Shown here: one piece after another, positions 1 through 8,775 of the stretch | How the letters are laid out: the number at the start of each line of letters is the position of its first letter | Numbering within the stretch: the first letter of the stretch is position 1 | Assembly (NCBI GenBank): GCA_903873715.1 | Contig: CAIQPS010000133.1 | Span: 1-39,748 of the forward strand | Length of the DNA stretch: 39,748 bases | Source: an uncultured Actinomycetes bacterium | GTDB taxonomy: Bacteria > Actinomycetota > Thermoleophilia > RBG-16-64-13 | Direction: 5' to 3' | Notes under the pieces: generated by a model | Told to the model about the DNA's origin: nothing | Databases searched by the model: none | What the model saw: only the letters and a program-made list of their open reading frames with translations | Translations under genes and position numbers: made by a program

Positions 1-2891
1 ACGGCACCACCGGCGCCTACTCCGTGGACGCCACCACCCTCTCGGACGGCACCTACACCGCCCAGGCCTCCCAATCCGACTCCGCCGGCAACACCGGCAC
101 TAGCGACCCCGTCACCTTCGTCATCGACACCGCCGATCCGATAGTGAGCCTGGACGCGGTGGCGGCCTTCAGCACCGACAACACTCCGACCTTCACCGGC
201 CTGGGCGGTCTCGCAGAAGGAGACTCCTCCACGGTGACGGTGAAGGTGTATGTGGGCACGAACACCTCCGGCACCCTGGTGCAGACCCGCACCGCCACCC
301 GTGACGGCATCACCGGCGCCTACAGCATCGATGCCTCTCCGGCTCTGGATGCCGGCACCTACACCGCCCAGGCCGAGCAATCCGACTCGGTCGGCAACAC
401 CGGTTACAGCGCGCCCACCACCTTCTCCGTGGACGGCACCGCGCCGACGGTCATTCTCGACTCGTTGAGTCTCACCTCCGACGACACCCCGGCTTTCACC
501 GGCACCGGCGGCCACGCTCCCGGCGACCTTGCTCAGATAACGGTCAAGATCTACCAGGGCTCCGACACATCAGGCACCCTGGAACAGACGCTCTTCGTCG
601 ACCGAGACGCGACCAGCCCCTATGGCTACTCCGTGGAGTCGTTGCACCTGGCCGACGGCACCTACACCGCCCGGGCCGAGCAGTCCGACGCCGCCGGCAA
701 CACCGGGTACAGCGGCCCCGTCACCTTCGTAGTGGATACCGCGGCTCCGCTCGTCAGCCTCGTTCCCGTCGCTGCCTTCAGCAACGACAACACTCCGACC
801 TTCGCCGGCACCGGCGGCCTTGCCGACGGCGACCTGCTCACGATCACCATCGACATCTACAGCGGCTCCTCCGCCTCCGGCACCCCCGTGCAGACCCGCA
901 CCGCCACCGCCGACGGCACCACCGGCGCCTACAGCGTGGATGCCTCTCCGGCTCTGGACGCCGGCACCTACACCGCACGGGCGAGGCAGTCCGACTCGGC
1001 GGGGAACACCGGCTACAGCGACCCCACCACCTTCTCGGTGGACGGAACGGCACCGACCGTGACCCTGGCCGCGGTCGCCACTCCCGGCAACGACGACACT
1101 CCGACGTTGGCCGGCACCGGCGGACACGCGGACGGCGACCTGTGCGGCATCACCGTGAAGATCTACAGCGGATCCTCCGCCTCCGGCGCCCCGGTGCAGA
1201 CCCTCTACGACGACTGCGACGCCAGCAGTCCGTACGGCTTCGGTGTCATCGCCGGCCATCTGACGGACGGCACGTACACCGCGAAAGCCGAGCAGTGCGA
1301 CTCTGCCGGCAACACCGGGTACAGTGCCCCCAGGACCTTCATCGTCGACACCGTCGCTCCTGACGTGACCATCAACCAGGCCGCGACACAGGCCGATCCC
1401 ACCGGGTCGTTCCCCATCAGGTTCACCGCCGTCTTCAGCGAACCGGTGACCGGGTTCGTGAACAGCGACGTGAACATCGATTTCAGCGGCGACGGCTCCA
1501 CCCTGGCGGCCACCGTGACTCAGGTGACCACCTCGCGGTACAACGTGTCCGTCAACGGCACGGTGACCTCACCGGGAGTGGTGACGGCCACAGTGCCGGC
1601 GAGCGCCGCTGCAGACCTGGCAGGCAACCCGAGCAACGGATCCACGAGCACGGACGGTAGCGTGAAGTACTCGTGGCCCACGATCACCACGGTCACCGCT
1701 TCCTCCTACTCCACCCAGTGGATGGATAGGGTGGACTTCCACGCCGAAGTGGCCGCCGTCTCGCCGTACGAACCGAGCGCCGGTGCCATCAAAGGTACAG
1801 TCATCTTCAAAGTCGGTTCCATCACCTACGGCTCGGCTCCGCTGACCTACGACGCGGTCGCCGACGCGTACGTGGCCGACTTGAAGGAGATCCAGATCGC
1901 CAACTCGCCGGTCCCGGGAGACTTCACCATCACGGCGAGCTTCGCGAGCACGGATTCCGATTTCGGCGACAGCTCCGGCGACGCCGCGACGAAACTCAAC
2001 GTCGCGCAGCGCCCGGCTTCATCCGATCCCGACGCATGGGGCTACTACACCGGCGACGTCGTGGCCTGGACGACGGGCGGCAGCACCGCCACGTTGAAAC
2101 TGGTGGCCACGATCGTGGACCCGAACAGTACGGCGCCCGGTGATGTGAGCCAGGCCACGGTCACGTTCCTTCTCGACGGGAGCCCCATCTCCAGCGCCAA
2201 GAACCTACCTGTGGGTCTGGTGAACCCCGGTGATCCGACGGTCGGCATCGCTGCCGCCATCGCGCAACTGAAGTTGAGCGCCGGAGCGACCTCGGAGTTC
2301 CACACAATCACCGTGCAGATAGGCGGTGCATACAGCAGCGGTCAGGGGCTCACCAGCTCGCAGATCATGGTGGTCACCCCTGTACCGGGCGGCCGAATCC
2401 TGGCTTCGAACGCAGCGCTGGCGAACGTCGGGAAGGCCGCCGGTTACATCGGCGCCAAATCGATAGGCAGCCTGAGCGCCTTCGACGTGCAGTTCAACAA
2501 GAGCCTGAAGAACCCGCAAGGCAAACTGGGTGTGATGATCTTCAGCCTCAACGACTCCAAGGGGAACGTGACGGGCGGCCTACACACCTATCTCATCACC
2601 TCGAACGCGATAGCCGCACTTCAGGTGAAGGGGAACACAGCCCTCTTCAGCAGCAAGTGCAGCGTGAAGGAACTGATCGGTGGAGTGTGGGTCAGCATCG
2701 ACGGCGGCGCGAAACTCGACGTGAGCATGACCGACCTCAACCCGGCCAGCCCCACAAAGTACGACTCCTTGGCTATCACCGTCATCAACAGCAAGGGGGG
2801 GCTGTGGTATTCGAGCTGTTGGAACGGCGCCTATACCACGGAGCAGAGCGTGTTCCTCGCCAAGAACCAGTTGCAGGTCCAACAGCCTTGA
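1..2891 (+). CDS. Large surface/secreted protein with tandem bacterial Ig-like repeats (5' end missing)
   Basis: The reading frame is open at the left edge (first full codon at base 3), so at least 963 residues of a longer protein are present and any signal peptide lies outside. Four full Ig-like repeats of about 102 residues (bases 141-1361) end in motifs such as SDSAGNTGYS and D(T/G)xAP, as in bacterial Ig-like (Big) adhesin modules. A different Ig-like domain follows (about 1362-1680, containing VFSEPVTGF), typical of modular cell-surface proteins. Further beta-rich modules follow, and the last 150 residues (about 2400-2888) resemble the C-terminal domains found after such repeats in secreted proteins. 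I see no LPXTG sorting signal or C-terminal membrane helix, so the mode of attachment is unclear. Probable role: adhesion, matrix or cell-wall display. A strong terminator follows at 2947. Confidence 0.8.
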   Translation, partial: GTTGAYSVDATTLSDGTYTAQASQSDSAGNTGTSDPVTFVIDTADPIVSLDAVAAFSTDNTPTFTGLGGLAEGDSSTVTVKVYVGTNTSGTLVQTRTATRDGITGAYSIDASPALDAGTYTAQAEQSDSVGNTGYSAPTTFSVDGTAPTVILDSLSLTSDDTPAFTGTGGHAPGDLAQITVKIYQGSDTSGTLEQTLFVDRDATSPYGYSVESLHLADGTYTARAEQSDAAGNTGYSGPVTFVVDTAAPLVSLVPVAAFSNDNTPTFAGTGGLADGDLLTITIDIYSGSSASGTPVQTRTATADGTTGAYSVDASPALDAGTYTARARQSDSAGNTGYSDPTTFSVDGTAPTVTLAAVATPGNDDTPTLAGTGGHADGDLCGITVKIYSGSSASGAPVQTLYDDCDASSPYGFGVIAGHLTDGTYTAKAEQCDSAGNTGYSAPRTFIVDTVAPDVTINQAATQADPTGSFPIRFTAVFSEPVTGFVNSDVNIDFSGDGSTLAATVTQVTTSRYNVSVNGTVTSPGVVTATVPASAAADLAGNPSNGSTSTDGSVKYSWPTITTVTASSYSTQWMDRVDFHAEVAAVSPYEPSAGAIKGTVIFKVGSITYGSAPLTYDAVADAYVADLKEIQIANSPVPGDFTITASFASTDSDFGDSSGDAATKLNVAQRPASSDPDAWGYYTGDVVAWTTGGSTATLKLVATIVDPNSTAPGDVSQATVTFLLDGSPISSAKNLPVGLVNPGDPTVGIAAAIAQLKLSAGATSEFHTITVQIGGAYSSGQGLTSSQIMVVTPVPGGRILASNAALANVGKAAGYIGAKSIGSLSAFDVQFNKSLKNPQGKLGVMIFSLNDSKGNVTGGLHTYLITSNAIAALQVKGNTALFSSKCSVKELIGGVWVSIDGGAKLDVSMTDLNPASPTKYDSLAITVINSKGGLWYSSCWNGAYTTEQSVFLAKNQLQVQQP
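141..1361 (+). repeat. Alternating A-B-A-B tandem Ig-domain repeats
   Basis: Four consecutive units occupy 141-446 (A1), 447-749 (B1), 750-1055 (A2) and 1056-1361 (B2), lengths 306, 303, 306 and 306 nt. A units carry GGLA and DASPALDAGTYTA. B units carry GGHA and SPYG followed by DGTYTA. A1 resembles A2, and B1 resembles B2, more than A resembles B. The real period is therefore a two-domain unit of about 609-612 nt, which implies duplication of a domain pair. Confidence 0.85.
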
Positions 2892-2946
2892 TCGGTCGGC
2901 GACGCCTCGGAGCCTTCTAGCGCCGGCGGTCTGTGCTTGTGGCAAC

Positions 2947-2984
2947 GGGGGCGGGGTCCGAAAGGCCCCCGCCCCCTTCTTCTT
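2947..2984 (+). terminator. Rho-independent terminator after the Ig-repeat protein
   Basis: A perfect 10-bp GC stem (2947-2956 with 2967-2976) and a 10-nt loop are followed by a T-rich tail (TTCTTCTT). It starts 56 nt after the stop codon. Confidence 0.8.
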
Positions 2985-3050
2985 GGCCGCTCCACCTCAT
3001 CCGCAGTGGAAGCATTCCTCCTCCTGACGAGCGCTTTACGTGCGCCGCGC

Positions 3051-3056
3051 TAAAAT
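3051..3056 (+). promoter_or_regulatory. Candidate -10 element for the WG-repeat lipoprotein
   Basis: TAAAAT lies 61 nt before the chosen ATG, and a transcription start near 3063 would give a leader of about 55 nt. No good -35 hexamer sits at the usual spacing. The same TAAAAT hexamer occurs in the feo promoter. Confidence 0.3.
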
Positions 3057-3117
3057 CCTCATCCTGGCGGCAGTGCGCCGCCCGACGGAGAACGTATCGA
3101 AGAGCGAGGGTGTGGGG

Positions 3118-4230
3118 ATGAATAACGGCCGCCGTCTGAAACCGGCCTTGGGGATGACTGTGCTGGCGTTGCTGACCGCTGGGGCGATCCTCGCCGCGGG
3201 ATGCGGCTCTGATGGGACGGCCACCGGCAGTACGGCGGCAGCCGACACCACGGTGTCCGCGGGGGCGGCCGCGTCCGGACCGCTCTACCCCGTACTGGTA
3301 GGTTCCAAGAAGGCCTTCGGCTACGTCGACAAGAGCGGCGCGATGGTCATCGAGCCCACGTTCACGTCAGCCACCCCGTTCAAGGATGGGGTCGCCCTCG
3401 TCACGATGAACGGCGCTTCGGGTGCCATGTACGGGTACATCCGCACCGACGGCACGTGGCTCATCGAGCCGAACTTCTACGCCGGCACCGTCTTCTCCGA
3501 CGGCTGGGCCCTGGTCCAGACCTTCGACGGCAAATACCAGTACATCGACGTGAACGACGCCAAGTTGGGCGATCCGAGCGACGCCTATTCGGCCCCCTTC
3601 TCGGAGGGGCTGGCGCCTATCAAGGTGGACGGCAAGTACGGTTACATGGACACCAAGGGCAAGACGGTCATCGATCCGAAGTTCGCTGAAGCCGGATCGT
3701 TCTCCCAGGGGCTGGCGGCAGTCGCCTCGGATGTCGACGGAGTCACCAAGTACGGTTACATCGACACCAAGGGCGGCTGGGTGGTCGAGCCCCAGTACGA
3801 GGGAGCGGGCCGCTACTCTGACGGCTTGGCGCCGGTGATGGTCAACGGCAAGTGGGGCTACATCGACACCAAGGGGACGATGGTGATACAGCCCCAGTTC
3901 GACCTTGTCGAGCCTTTCGCTGAGGGTCTCGCGTCCGTGCAGTCGGCGGGCAAGTTCGGGTTCGTGGACACCAAGGGTCAATGGGCGATGGGCCCCCAGT
4001 TCTATTGGGCTTACGGGTTCTCCGAAGGCCTGGCCGTGATCGAACAACAGGTCGACGGAGTCGAGCGGTACGGTTTCGTGGACAAGACCGGCCAGGTGGT
4101 CATCGAGCCGAAGTTCGCCGACGCTCACGCCTTCAAGGACGGCCTGGCGGGTGTGCAGGTGGTCACGGGCGACACCGCGGTCTGGGCGCTGATAGACCCG
4201 ACCGGCAAGGTGGTTTGGCAGGACAAGTAG
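3118..4230 (+). CDS. WG-repeat lipoprotein
   Basis: A 370-residue exported protein. The N-terminus has basic residues, a hydrophobic stretch and a lipobox ending LAAGC, with the acylated cysteine at residue 29, so it should be anchored to the outer face of the membrane. A short Ala/Thr/Ser-rich linker follows. The rest is about eight WG repeats of roughly 40 residues, each with a GY(I/V/M)DxxGxxVIxPxF pattern; examples are GYVDKSGAMVIEPTF and GYIDTKGTMVIQPQF. WG-repeat proteins (WG_beta_rep family) are beta-structured extracellular repeat proteins of mostly unknown partner. The frame is open upstream to 3040, but the ATG at 3118 places the lipobox correctly. It is transcribed alone, with a terminator upstream and a convergent gene downstream. 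Confidence 0.85.
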   Translation: MNNGRRLKPALGMTVLALLTAGAILAAGCGSDGTATGSTAAADTTVSAGAAASGPLYPVLVGSKKAFGYVDKSGAMVIEPTFTSATPFKDGVALVTMNGASGAMYGYIRTDGTWLIEPNFYAGTVFSDGWALVQTFDGKYQYIDVNDAKLGDPSDAYSAPFSEGLAPIKVDGKYGYMDTKGKTVIDPKFAEAGSFSQGLAAVASDVDGVTKYGYIDTKGGWVVEPQYEGAGRYSDGLAPVMVNGKWGYIDTKGTMVIQPQFDLVEPFAEGLASVQSAGKFGFVDTKGQWAMGPQFYWAYGFSEGLAVIEQQVDGVERYGFVDKTGQVVIEPKFADAHAFKDGLAGVQVVTGDTAVWALIDPTGKVVWQDK

Positions 4231-4274
4231 CCGGCGGCGCGGCTGGGCGCTGGCCGCCTACCAGGCGAGCGCGT

Positions 4275-5027
4275 CTAGCCCGCGAACTGCTCCAGGATGG
4301 CCGGCAGTTCCCGATGGTCTCGTATGACGAAGTCGGCCTCCGGCGGCTCCGGATGGTCGGCGGTGCCCGCGCAGCGGATGGTGGTCATCCCCAGAGCCTG
4401 AGCTCCCGCGATGTCTGTGCGGGGCGTGTCCCCGATGTGGGCCGCCTCCCGGGGGCGCGCGCCGAGGCCGGCGAGGGTGACCTCGAACATGCGTGGGTCC
4501 GGCTTCGGGAAGCCCGTCTCATCGGAGAAGGTGAGCGTGGTGAAGCAGTCCAGAAGACCGTCCTTCTTCAAGAAATCCCTGAGGACCCTGCCCGGAGTGA
4601 GGCTGGTGTCTGAGATGATGCCCAACCGGTAGCCGGCGACGGCCAGGGCGGGGACGGTCTCCTGCGCGCCGGGGAGCAGCGTGGGCGGCGCCAGGTACAG
4701 CGCGTCCTCCATGGCGGTGACGATGCGTTCGAACTCCTCCCGCTCCGCTTCGGTCCGCGCATCGCGCGCATGGAAGCAGTCGAGGACGAACGCGAGGTCC
4801 TCGCGGGCGCCGAAATGCCGGCCGGAGGTCCAGGCCTCCATGTACTGGTCGAAGCCCGCGCGGTACGCGGTGAGCAGTTCGTCCTCGCTCGGATGGACGC
4901 CCCGCGACTCGAGCAACTCCGCGAGCAACGCCAACCTGCGTGGCTTGACGAGGCCGCTGGCCACCCCCGTGTCGGAATAGAGGGTGTTCCAGAGATCGAA
5001 CGTGAGTGTGGTGATGCGCTTTGACAT
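4275..5027 (-). CDS. HAD-superfamily hydrolase
   Basis: A 250-residue soluble protein with the HAD fold motifs in order: motif I FDLWNTL (nucleophile D11, T15), motif II ISDTS (S139), motif III lysine K175 in GFPKPDP, and motif IV HIGDTPRTD (D200, D205). A helical cap lies between motifs I and II, as in HAD subclass IA phosphatases such as phosphoglycolate phosphatase-like enzymes. The second aspartate of DxDxT, the usual general acid/base, is replaced by W13, so phosphatase activity cannot be taken for granted. The substrate cannot be predicted. It lies 81 nt downstream of the SanA-like gene. A TATACT hexamer ends six bases before the ATG, suggesting it may have its own leaderless transcript. 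The gene is convergent with the WG lipoprotein. Confidence 0.85.
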   Translation of the reverse strand: MSKRITTLTFDLWNTLYSDTGVASGLVKPRRLALLAELLESRGVHPSEDELLTAYRAGFDQYMEAWTSGRHFGAREDLAFVLDCFHARDARTEAEREEFERIVTAMEDALYLAPPTLLPGAQETVPALAVAGYRLGIISDTSLTPGRVLRDFLKKDGLLDCFTTLTFSDETGFPKPDPRMFEVTLAGLGARPREAAHIGDTPRTDIAGAQALGMTTIRCAGTADHPEPPEADFVIRDHRELPAILEQFAG

Positions 5028-5033
5028 GCCGGA

Positions 5034-5039
5034 AGTATA
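5034..5039 (-). promoter_or_regulatory. Candidate -10 for a leaderless HAD transcript
   Basis: On the minus strand TATACT (5039 to 5034) is followed by six bases and then the ATG at 5027. The expected transcription start therefore coincides with the start codon, and there is no obvious Shine-Dalgarno. No convincing -35 is seen at 17-18 bp. Confidence 0.35.
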
Positions 5040-5108
5040 AACGGCCCGGCGGACGGGAAGCGGCGCCGGCGCCCAGCGCCCGCCTGCGGCGCCAGGGGTC
5101 TCCGTCGC

Positions 5109-5801
5109 TCAGCCGCGGGTGGCTCGGCCGTCTCCGTCGATAGGTATGGCCGGTCCGAGATACGTGGGCTTGGGATGGGTGACGTGCAACTGGAAGACGG
5201 CCTTGATGCGGGCCAGCCACTCCCGGGTGGAGAACCGCCACTCGTTCTGGTACTTCTGCAGGTCGGCGACCACCCCGGTGGCGTCCAGGCCCAGGGCTCG
5301 GGCGGTGTAGACGGCCCGGGGCACATGGAAGCCCTGGGTGACGACGAGGCAGTCGGTCACCTTGAAGACGTCCCGGGCCCGGTACATCGTGTCGTAGGTG
5401 TCGAAGCCGGCATGGTCGGTGAAGACGTCCTGCTCGGGCACTCCCCGATCCGTGCAGTACTCGAGCATGGCGTTGACCTCGTCGTAGGTCTTGGTGCCGT
5501 GGTCTCCGGAGAGCAGCAACTTCTGGACCTTGCCGGTCTTGTACAGGTCGACGGCTGTCTGCAGCCGGTCGCCGAGCATGGGGGAGGGGGTGCCGTCGCT
5601 GTAGACGCGGGCCCCCAGTACGATGGCCACCTTCGCCTTGGGGGCGGCCGCTGCGTCGTCGACGATGTGGGAGGCGGCCGACCGGGCGACGACGAGGGCA
5701 GTGGCCATGATCACGACGAGGGCGGCCAAGAAGACGATCACGACCGCCGCCAGGATGGTGGCGATCAGGGTCCGGTGCCGCTCGGGGATGGGTCTGAGCA
5801 T
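5109..5801 (-). CDS. SanA/YdcF-type DUF218 membrane protein
   Basis: A 230-residue protein with one N-terminal membrane helix (about residues 12-38) and an extracytoplasmic DUF218 domain. Family motifs visible in order are VAIVLGARVYSDGTPSP, LLLSGDHG, HAGFDTYDTMYRA and VTQGFHVPRA, ending YLGPAIPIDGDGRATRG, which is characteristic of the SanA branch (vancomycin sensitivity/envelope barrier proteins). Members are linked to envelope integrity, but their reaction is not settled. The length matches the family. There is little Shine-Dalgarno before the ATG at 5801. It is the first gene of a possible two-gene minus-strand unit with the HAD hydrolase. Confidence 0.85.
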   Translation of the reverse strand: MLRPIPERHRTLIATILAAVVIVFLAALVVIMATALVVARSAASHIVDDAAAAPKAKVAIVLGARVYSDGTPSPMLGDRLQTAVDLYKTGKVQKLLLSGDHGTKTYDEVNAMLEYCTDRGVPEQDVFTDHAGFDTYDTMYRARDVFKVTDCLVVTQGFHVPRAVYTARALGLDATGVVADLQKYQNEWRFSTREWLARIKAVFQLHVTHPKPTYLGPAIPIDGDGRATRG

Positions 5802-5841
5802 GGGGTCAGGGTAGCACGGGGGTGGGCAGGGCTCTGAAGGC

Positions 5842-5879
5842 GGCGCAGCCGGCCCCGATGGGTGAGGGCCGGCTGCGCC
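5842..5879 (-). terminator. Perfect 14-bp hairpin between minus-strand genes
   Basis: The arms 5842-5855 and 5866-5879 are perfectly complementary with a 10-nt loop. It lies 51 nt past the stop of the CGCPGS protein and 41 nt before the SanA-like start. It has no clear T-run on the minus strand, so termination strength is uncertain. Confidence 0.5.
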
Positions 5880-5929
5880 AAGGGATCTGAGAGCGCCGCG
5901 CTGGGGACGCGACGCTCAGGAGGCCGTAC

Positions 5930-6406
5930 TTAGAGCCAGTCTTCGGACAGGATCTCGCCCTGGATGCCGACGACGACCACTTTCACGGGGACTCTGCGTT
6001 TGGCGTCGGCGAGGGCCCGCTGGGTGAGCGCGACGAGTCCGCGGCAGCACGGGACCTGCATGATGACCACGGTGAGGGTGTTGATCTGCGCCTCATCGGC
6101 CAGGGCGGCGATCTTCTCCGAGTAGACGTCGAGGCCGTCGTCGAGCTTGGGGCAGGCGATGGCCAACGACTTGCCCTTGAGGTAGTCGGCGTGGAACGAG
6201 CCGAGGGCGAAGGCCGTACAGTCGGCGGCGAGCACCACGTCAGCCCCCTGGTAGTACGGGGCCGTGGGGGAGATGAGATGCATCTGGATGGGCCACTGCT
6301 TGAGTTCTGAGGGCGCCTTGCCTGCGGGAGCGCCGTCCGGCGCTTCCGCCTCGCGGTCGCGAAGGTCCTGCATGTCTGATCCGGGGCATCCACAATGCTG
6401 AGTCAT
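5930..6406 (-). CDS. Cysteine-rich CGCPGS-motif protein (iron-sulfur-protein-like)
   Basis: A 158-residue cytoplasmic protein opening with MTQHCGCPGS (C5, C7), followed by a conserved block with ADC (C63), ACPKLDD (C85) and QVPCCRGL (C120, C121). From recall, this block resembles proteins annotated as 4Fe-4S ferredoxin-like that sit near hybrid-cluster protein, hemerythrin or rubredoxin genes in anaerobes. A canonical CxxCxxCxxxC ferredoxin module is absent here, so this is either a short variant or a stand-alone version of the second domain. The six cysteines could bind a cluster or metal, or act in thiol chemistry; this is inference. Its ATG overlaps the stop of the upstream hemerythrin gene by four bases (ATGA), implying coupled translation and a shared function. 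The frame is open far upstream but only the portion from 6406 looks like a protein. Confidence 0.7.
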   Translation of the reverse strand: MTQHCGCPGSDMQDLRDREAEAPDGAPAGKAPSELKQWPIQMHLISPTAPYYQGADVVLAADCTAFALGSFHADYLKGKSLAIACPKLDDGLDVYSEKIAALADEAQINTLTVVIMQVPCCRGLVALTQRALADAKRRVPVKVVVVGIQGEILSEDWL

Positions 6407-7287
6407 CGGGCAACCTGCACTTTCTCGGTCTGGGTCTGCTTTTCGGTCTGGGATTCCGTCCAACGCTCGATACGCTCGACGAGTGACGTGTAGTTCTTGG
6501 TGAAGCGCGGTCCGGCGGCTTCGTCGACAGCCGCGAACCGGGAGAACAACTCGCCCACCTGGGACGTGGTGAGTTCGCGGTCCATCCAGGGGTACAGCAC
6601 CTCGTCCTCCCGCTTGATGTGCGACGCGAGCAACTCTCCGTAGGCGCCGAGATGGCGGGCCACACTCTCGGCGTCGCGGGCCGCGACGCCCGCTTCCGCT
6701 TCGCGGACGTGGCTGCGGGCTATCTCGTGCTCGGTGACGAACGCCTTGATCGCCGGGGAGTCCGCATCGAAGTAGCCGAAGAGGATGTCCTCCTCCTTGG
6801 CGTGATGGAACCGGTCCGCATACGAGCGGACGAAGTCGATGCCGTCGAGGACGAGTTCGCGGTCCCACGCGCGGTCGAGGTCCATCGCGGCGACTACGGC
6901 CGGGATCTGAGCGACCCAGCGCTTGATGAGCCGGTGTTCCTCGACCAGTTGGGCCATCGGAGGGGAGTACTTGATGGACGGCGCCGCGGCGGTGGCTGCC
7001 GCCGGACGGCCGGCGGCCCCGGAGGCTCCGGCCGGCTGTGCGGCAGTGGCCTTGGGGGTGGGCCCGGCCGGGGTCTTGCCGGCAAGGACAGCCTCGATAC
7101 CCGCCATGACCGCCCGTTCCTCGTCCGCGCTCAGGCCGTGGATTGCCACGATGTCCTTGAGCAGACAGGTGCCCACCTGGCAGGTGACGCAGCCGACGCC
7201 ATGGTCCGCGAGCACGGTCCCGGCTTCCGGGTGATACGCGATCACGTCCTTGATCTCGCTGTTGAGGAGGCCTTCCAACGTCTTCAT
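6403..7287 (-). CDS. DUF1858-like domain fused to hemerythrin domain
   Basis: A 294-residue cytoplasmic protein. Residues 1-70 resemble the DUF1858/hybrid-cluster-associated redox disulfide domain, with C33-V-T-C36 and C41 after a short helical segment. An Ala/Pro/Gly-rich linker covers about 71-108. Residues 110-290 form a four-helix hemerythrin-type domain with the expected histidine/carboxylate ligands: H118 in EEHRLIKRW, H161/H162 and E165/E166 in FHHAKEED, H187 and H193 in EHEIARSH, and H223 with E227/E229 in HIKREDE. Such domains bind a non-heme diiron centre that senses or binds O2 or NO, or help repair Fe-S proteins. Translation probably starts at ATG 7287 after GGGGTGA, with GTG 7296 as the alternative. 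A 14-bp FNR/DNR-like palindrome lies 90 bases upstream. It is first in a two-gene operon. Confidence 0.85.
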   Translation of the reverse strand: MKTLEGLLNSEIKDVIAYHPEAGTVLADHGVGCVTCQVGTCLLKDIVAIHGLSADEERAVMAGIEAVLAGKTPAGPTPKATAAQPAGASGAAGRPAAATAAAPSIKYSPPMAQLVEEHRLIKRWVAQIPAVVAAMDLDRAWDRELVLDGIDFVRSYADRFHHAKEEDILFGYFDADSPAIKAFVTEHEIARSHVREAEAGVAARDAESVARHLGAYGELLASHIKREDEVLYPWMDRELTTSQVGELFSRFAAVDEAAGPRFTKNYTSLVERIERWTESQTEKQTQTEKVQVAR

Positions 7288-7376
7288 GCTGCTCACCCCG
7301 CGCTTCTTCCGCGCTCCGCTGTGGTGGTGTCGATGTCTTGCAGCAGTGATTGTGTACTACGTTAGTAAGGATTTCC

Positions 7377-7390
7377 TTGACTTTGGTCAA
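7377..7390. promoter_or_regulatory. FNR/CRP-family palindrome in the divergent hemerythrin/leuC promoter region
   Basis: TTGAC-TTTG-GTCAA is a perfect 5-4-5 inverted repeat, one base per arm away from the FNR consensus TTGAT-N4-ATCAA and close to sites of NO-responsive DNR/NnrR regulators. On the minus strand a CACAAT -10-like hexamer (7354 to 7349) predicts a start near 7342. That places the palindrome centre 41.5 bases upstream, the position used by class II FNR/CRP activation. On the plus strand it lies just upstream of TAAAAT (7397-7402). The minus-strand sequence also contains TTGACC, so part of the match could simply be a -35 element. Confidence 0.55.
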
Positions 7391-7470
7391 AAGCGGTAAA
7401 ATGCTTTCTTCCCCGGGAAACCCTCTCCGGGTATAGGTATGGCTGAACACGAAGAACGGAGGACCAAGGC

Positions 7471-8771
<1,301 letters not shown>

Positions 8772-8775
<4 letters not shown>

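Noticed and set aside
4231-4274. Hairpin GGCGGC/GCCGCC between the convergent WG lipoprotein and HAD genes
   Set aside because: Six base pairs, a 14-nt loop and no T-run. In DNA this GC-rich such pairs occur by chance.
6407-7450. N-terminal extension of the CGCPGS protein frame to a 506-residue product
   Set aside because: The upstream part is an out-of-frame reading of the hemerythrin gene, Arg/Pro/Gly-rich. The ATGA overlap at 6403-6406 gives a natural start.
7403-7470. Possible attenuator or riboswitch in front of leuC (CCCGG/CCGGG hairpin at 7412-7431)
   Set aside because: The stem is only five base pairs. There is no leader peptide with Leu/Ile codons, no T-box motif and no terminator T-run.
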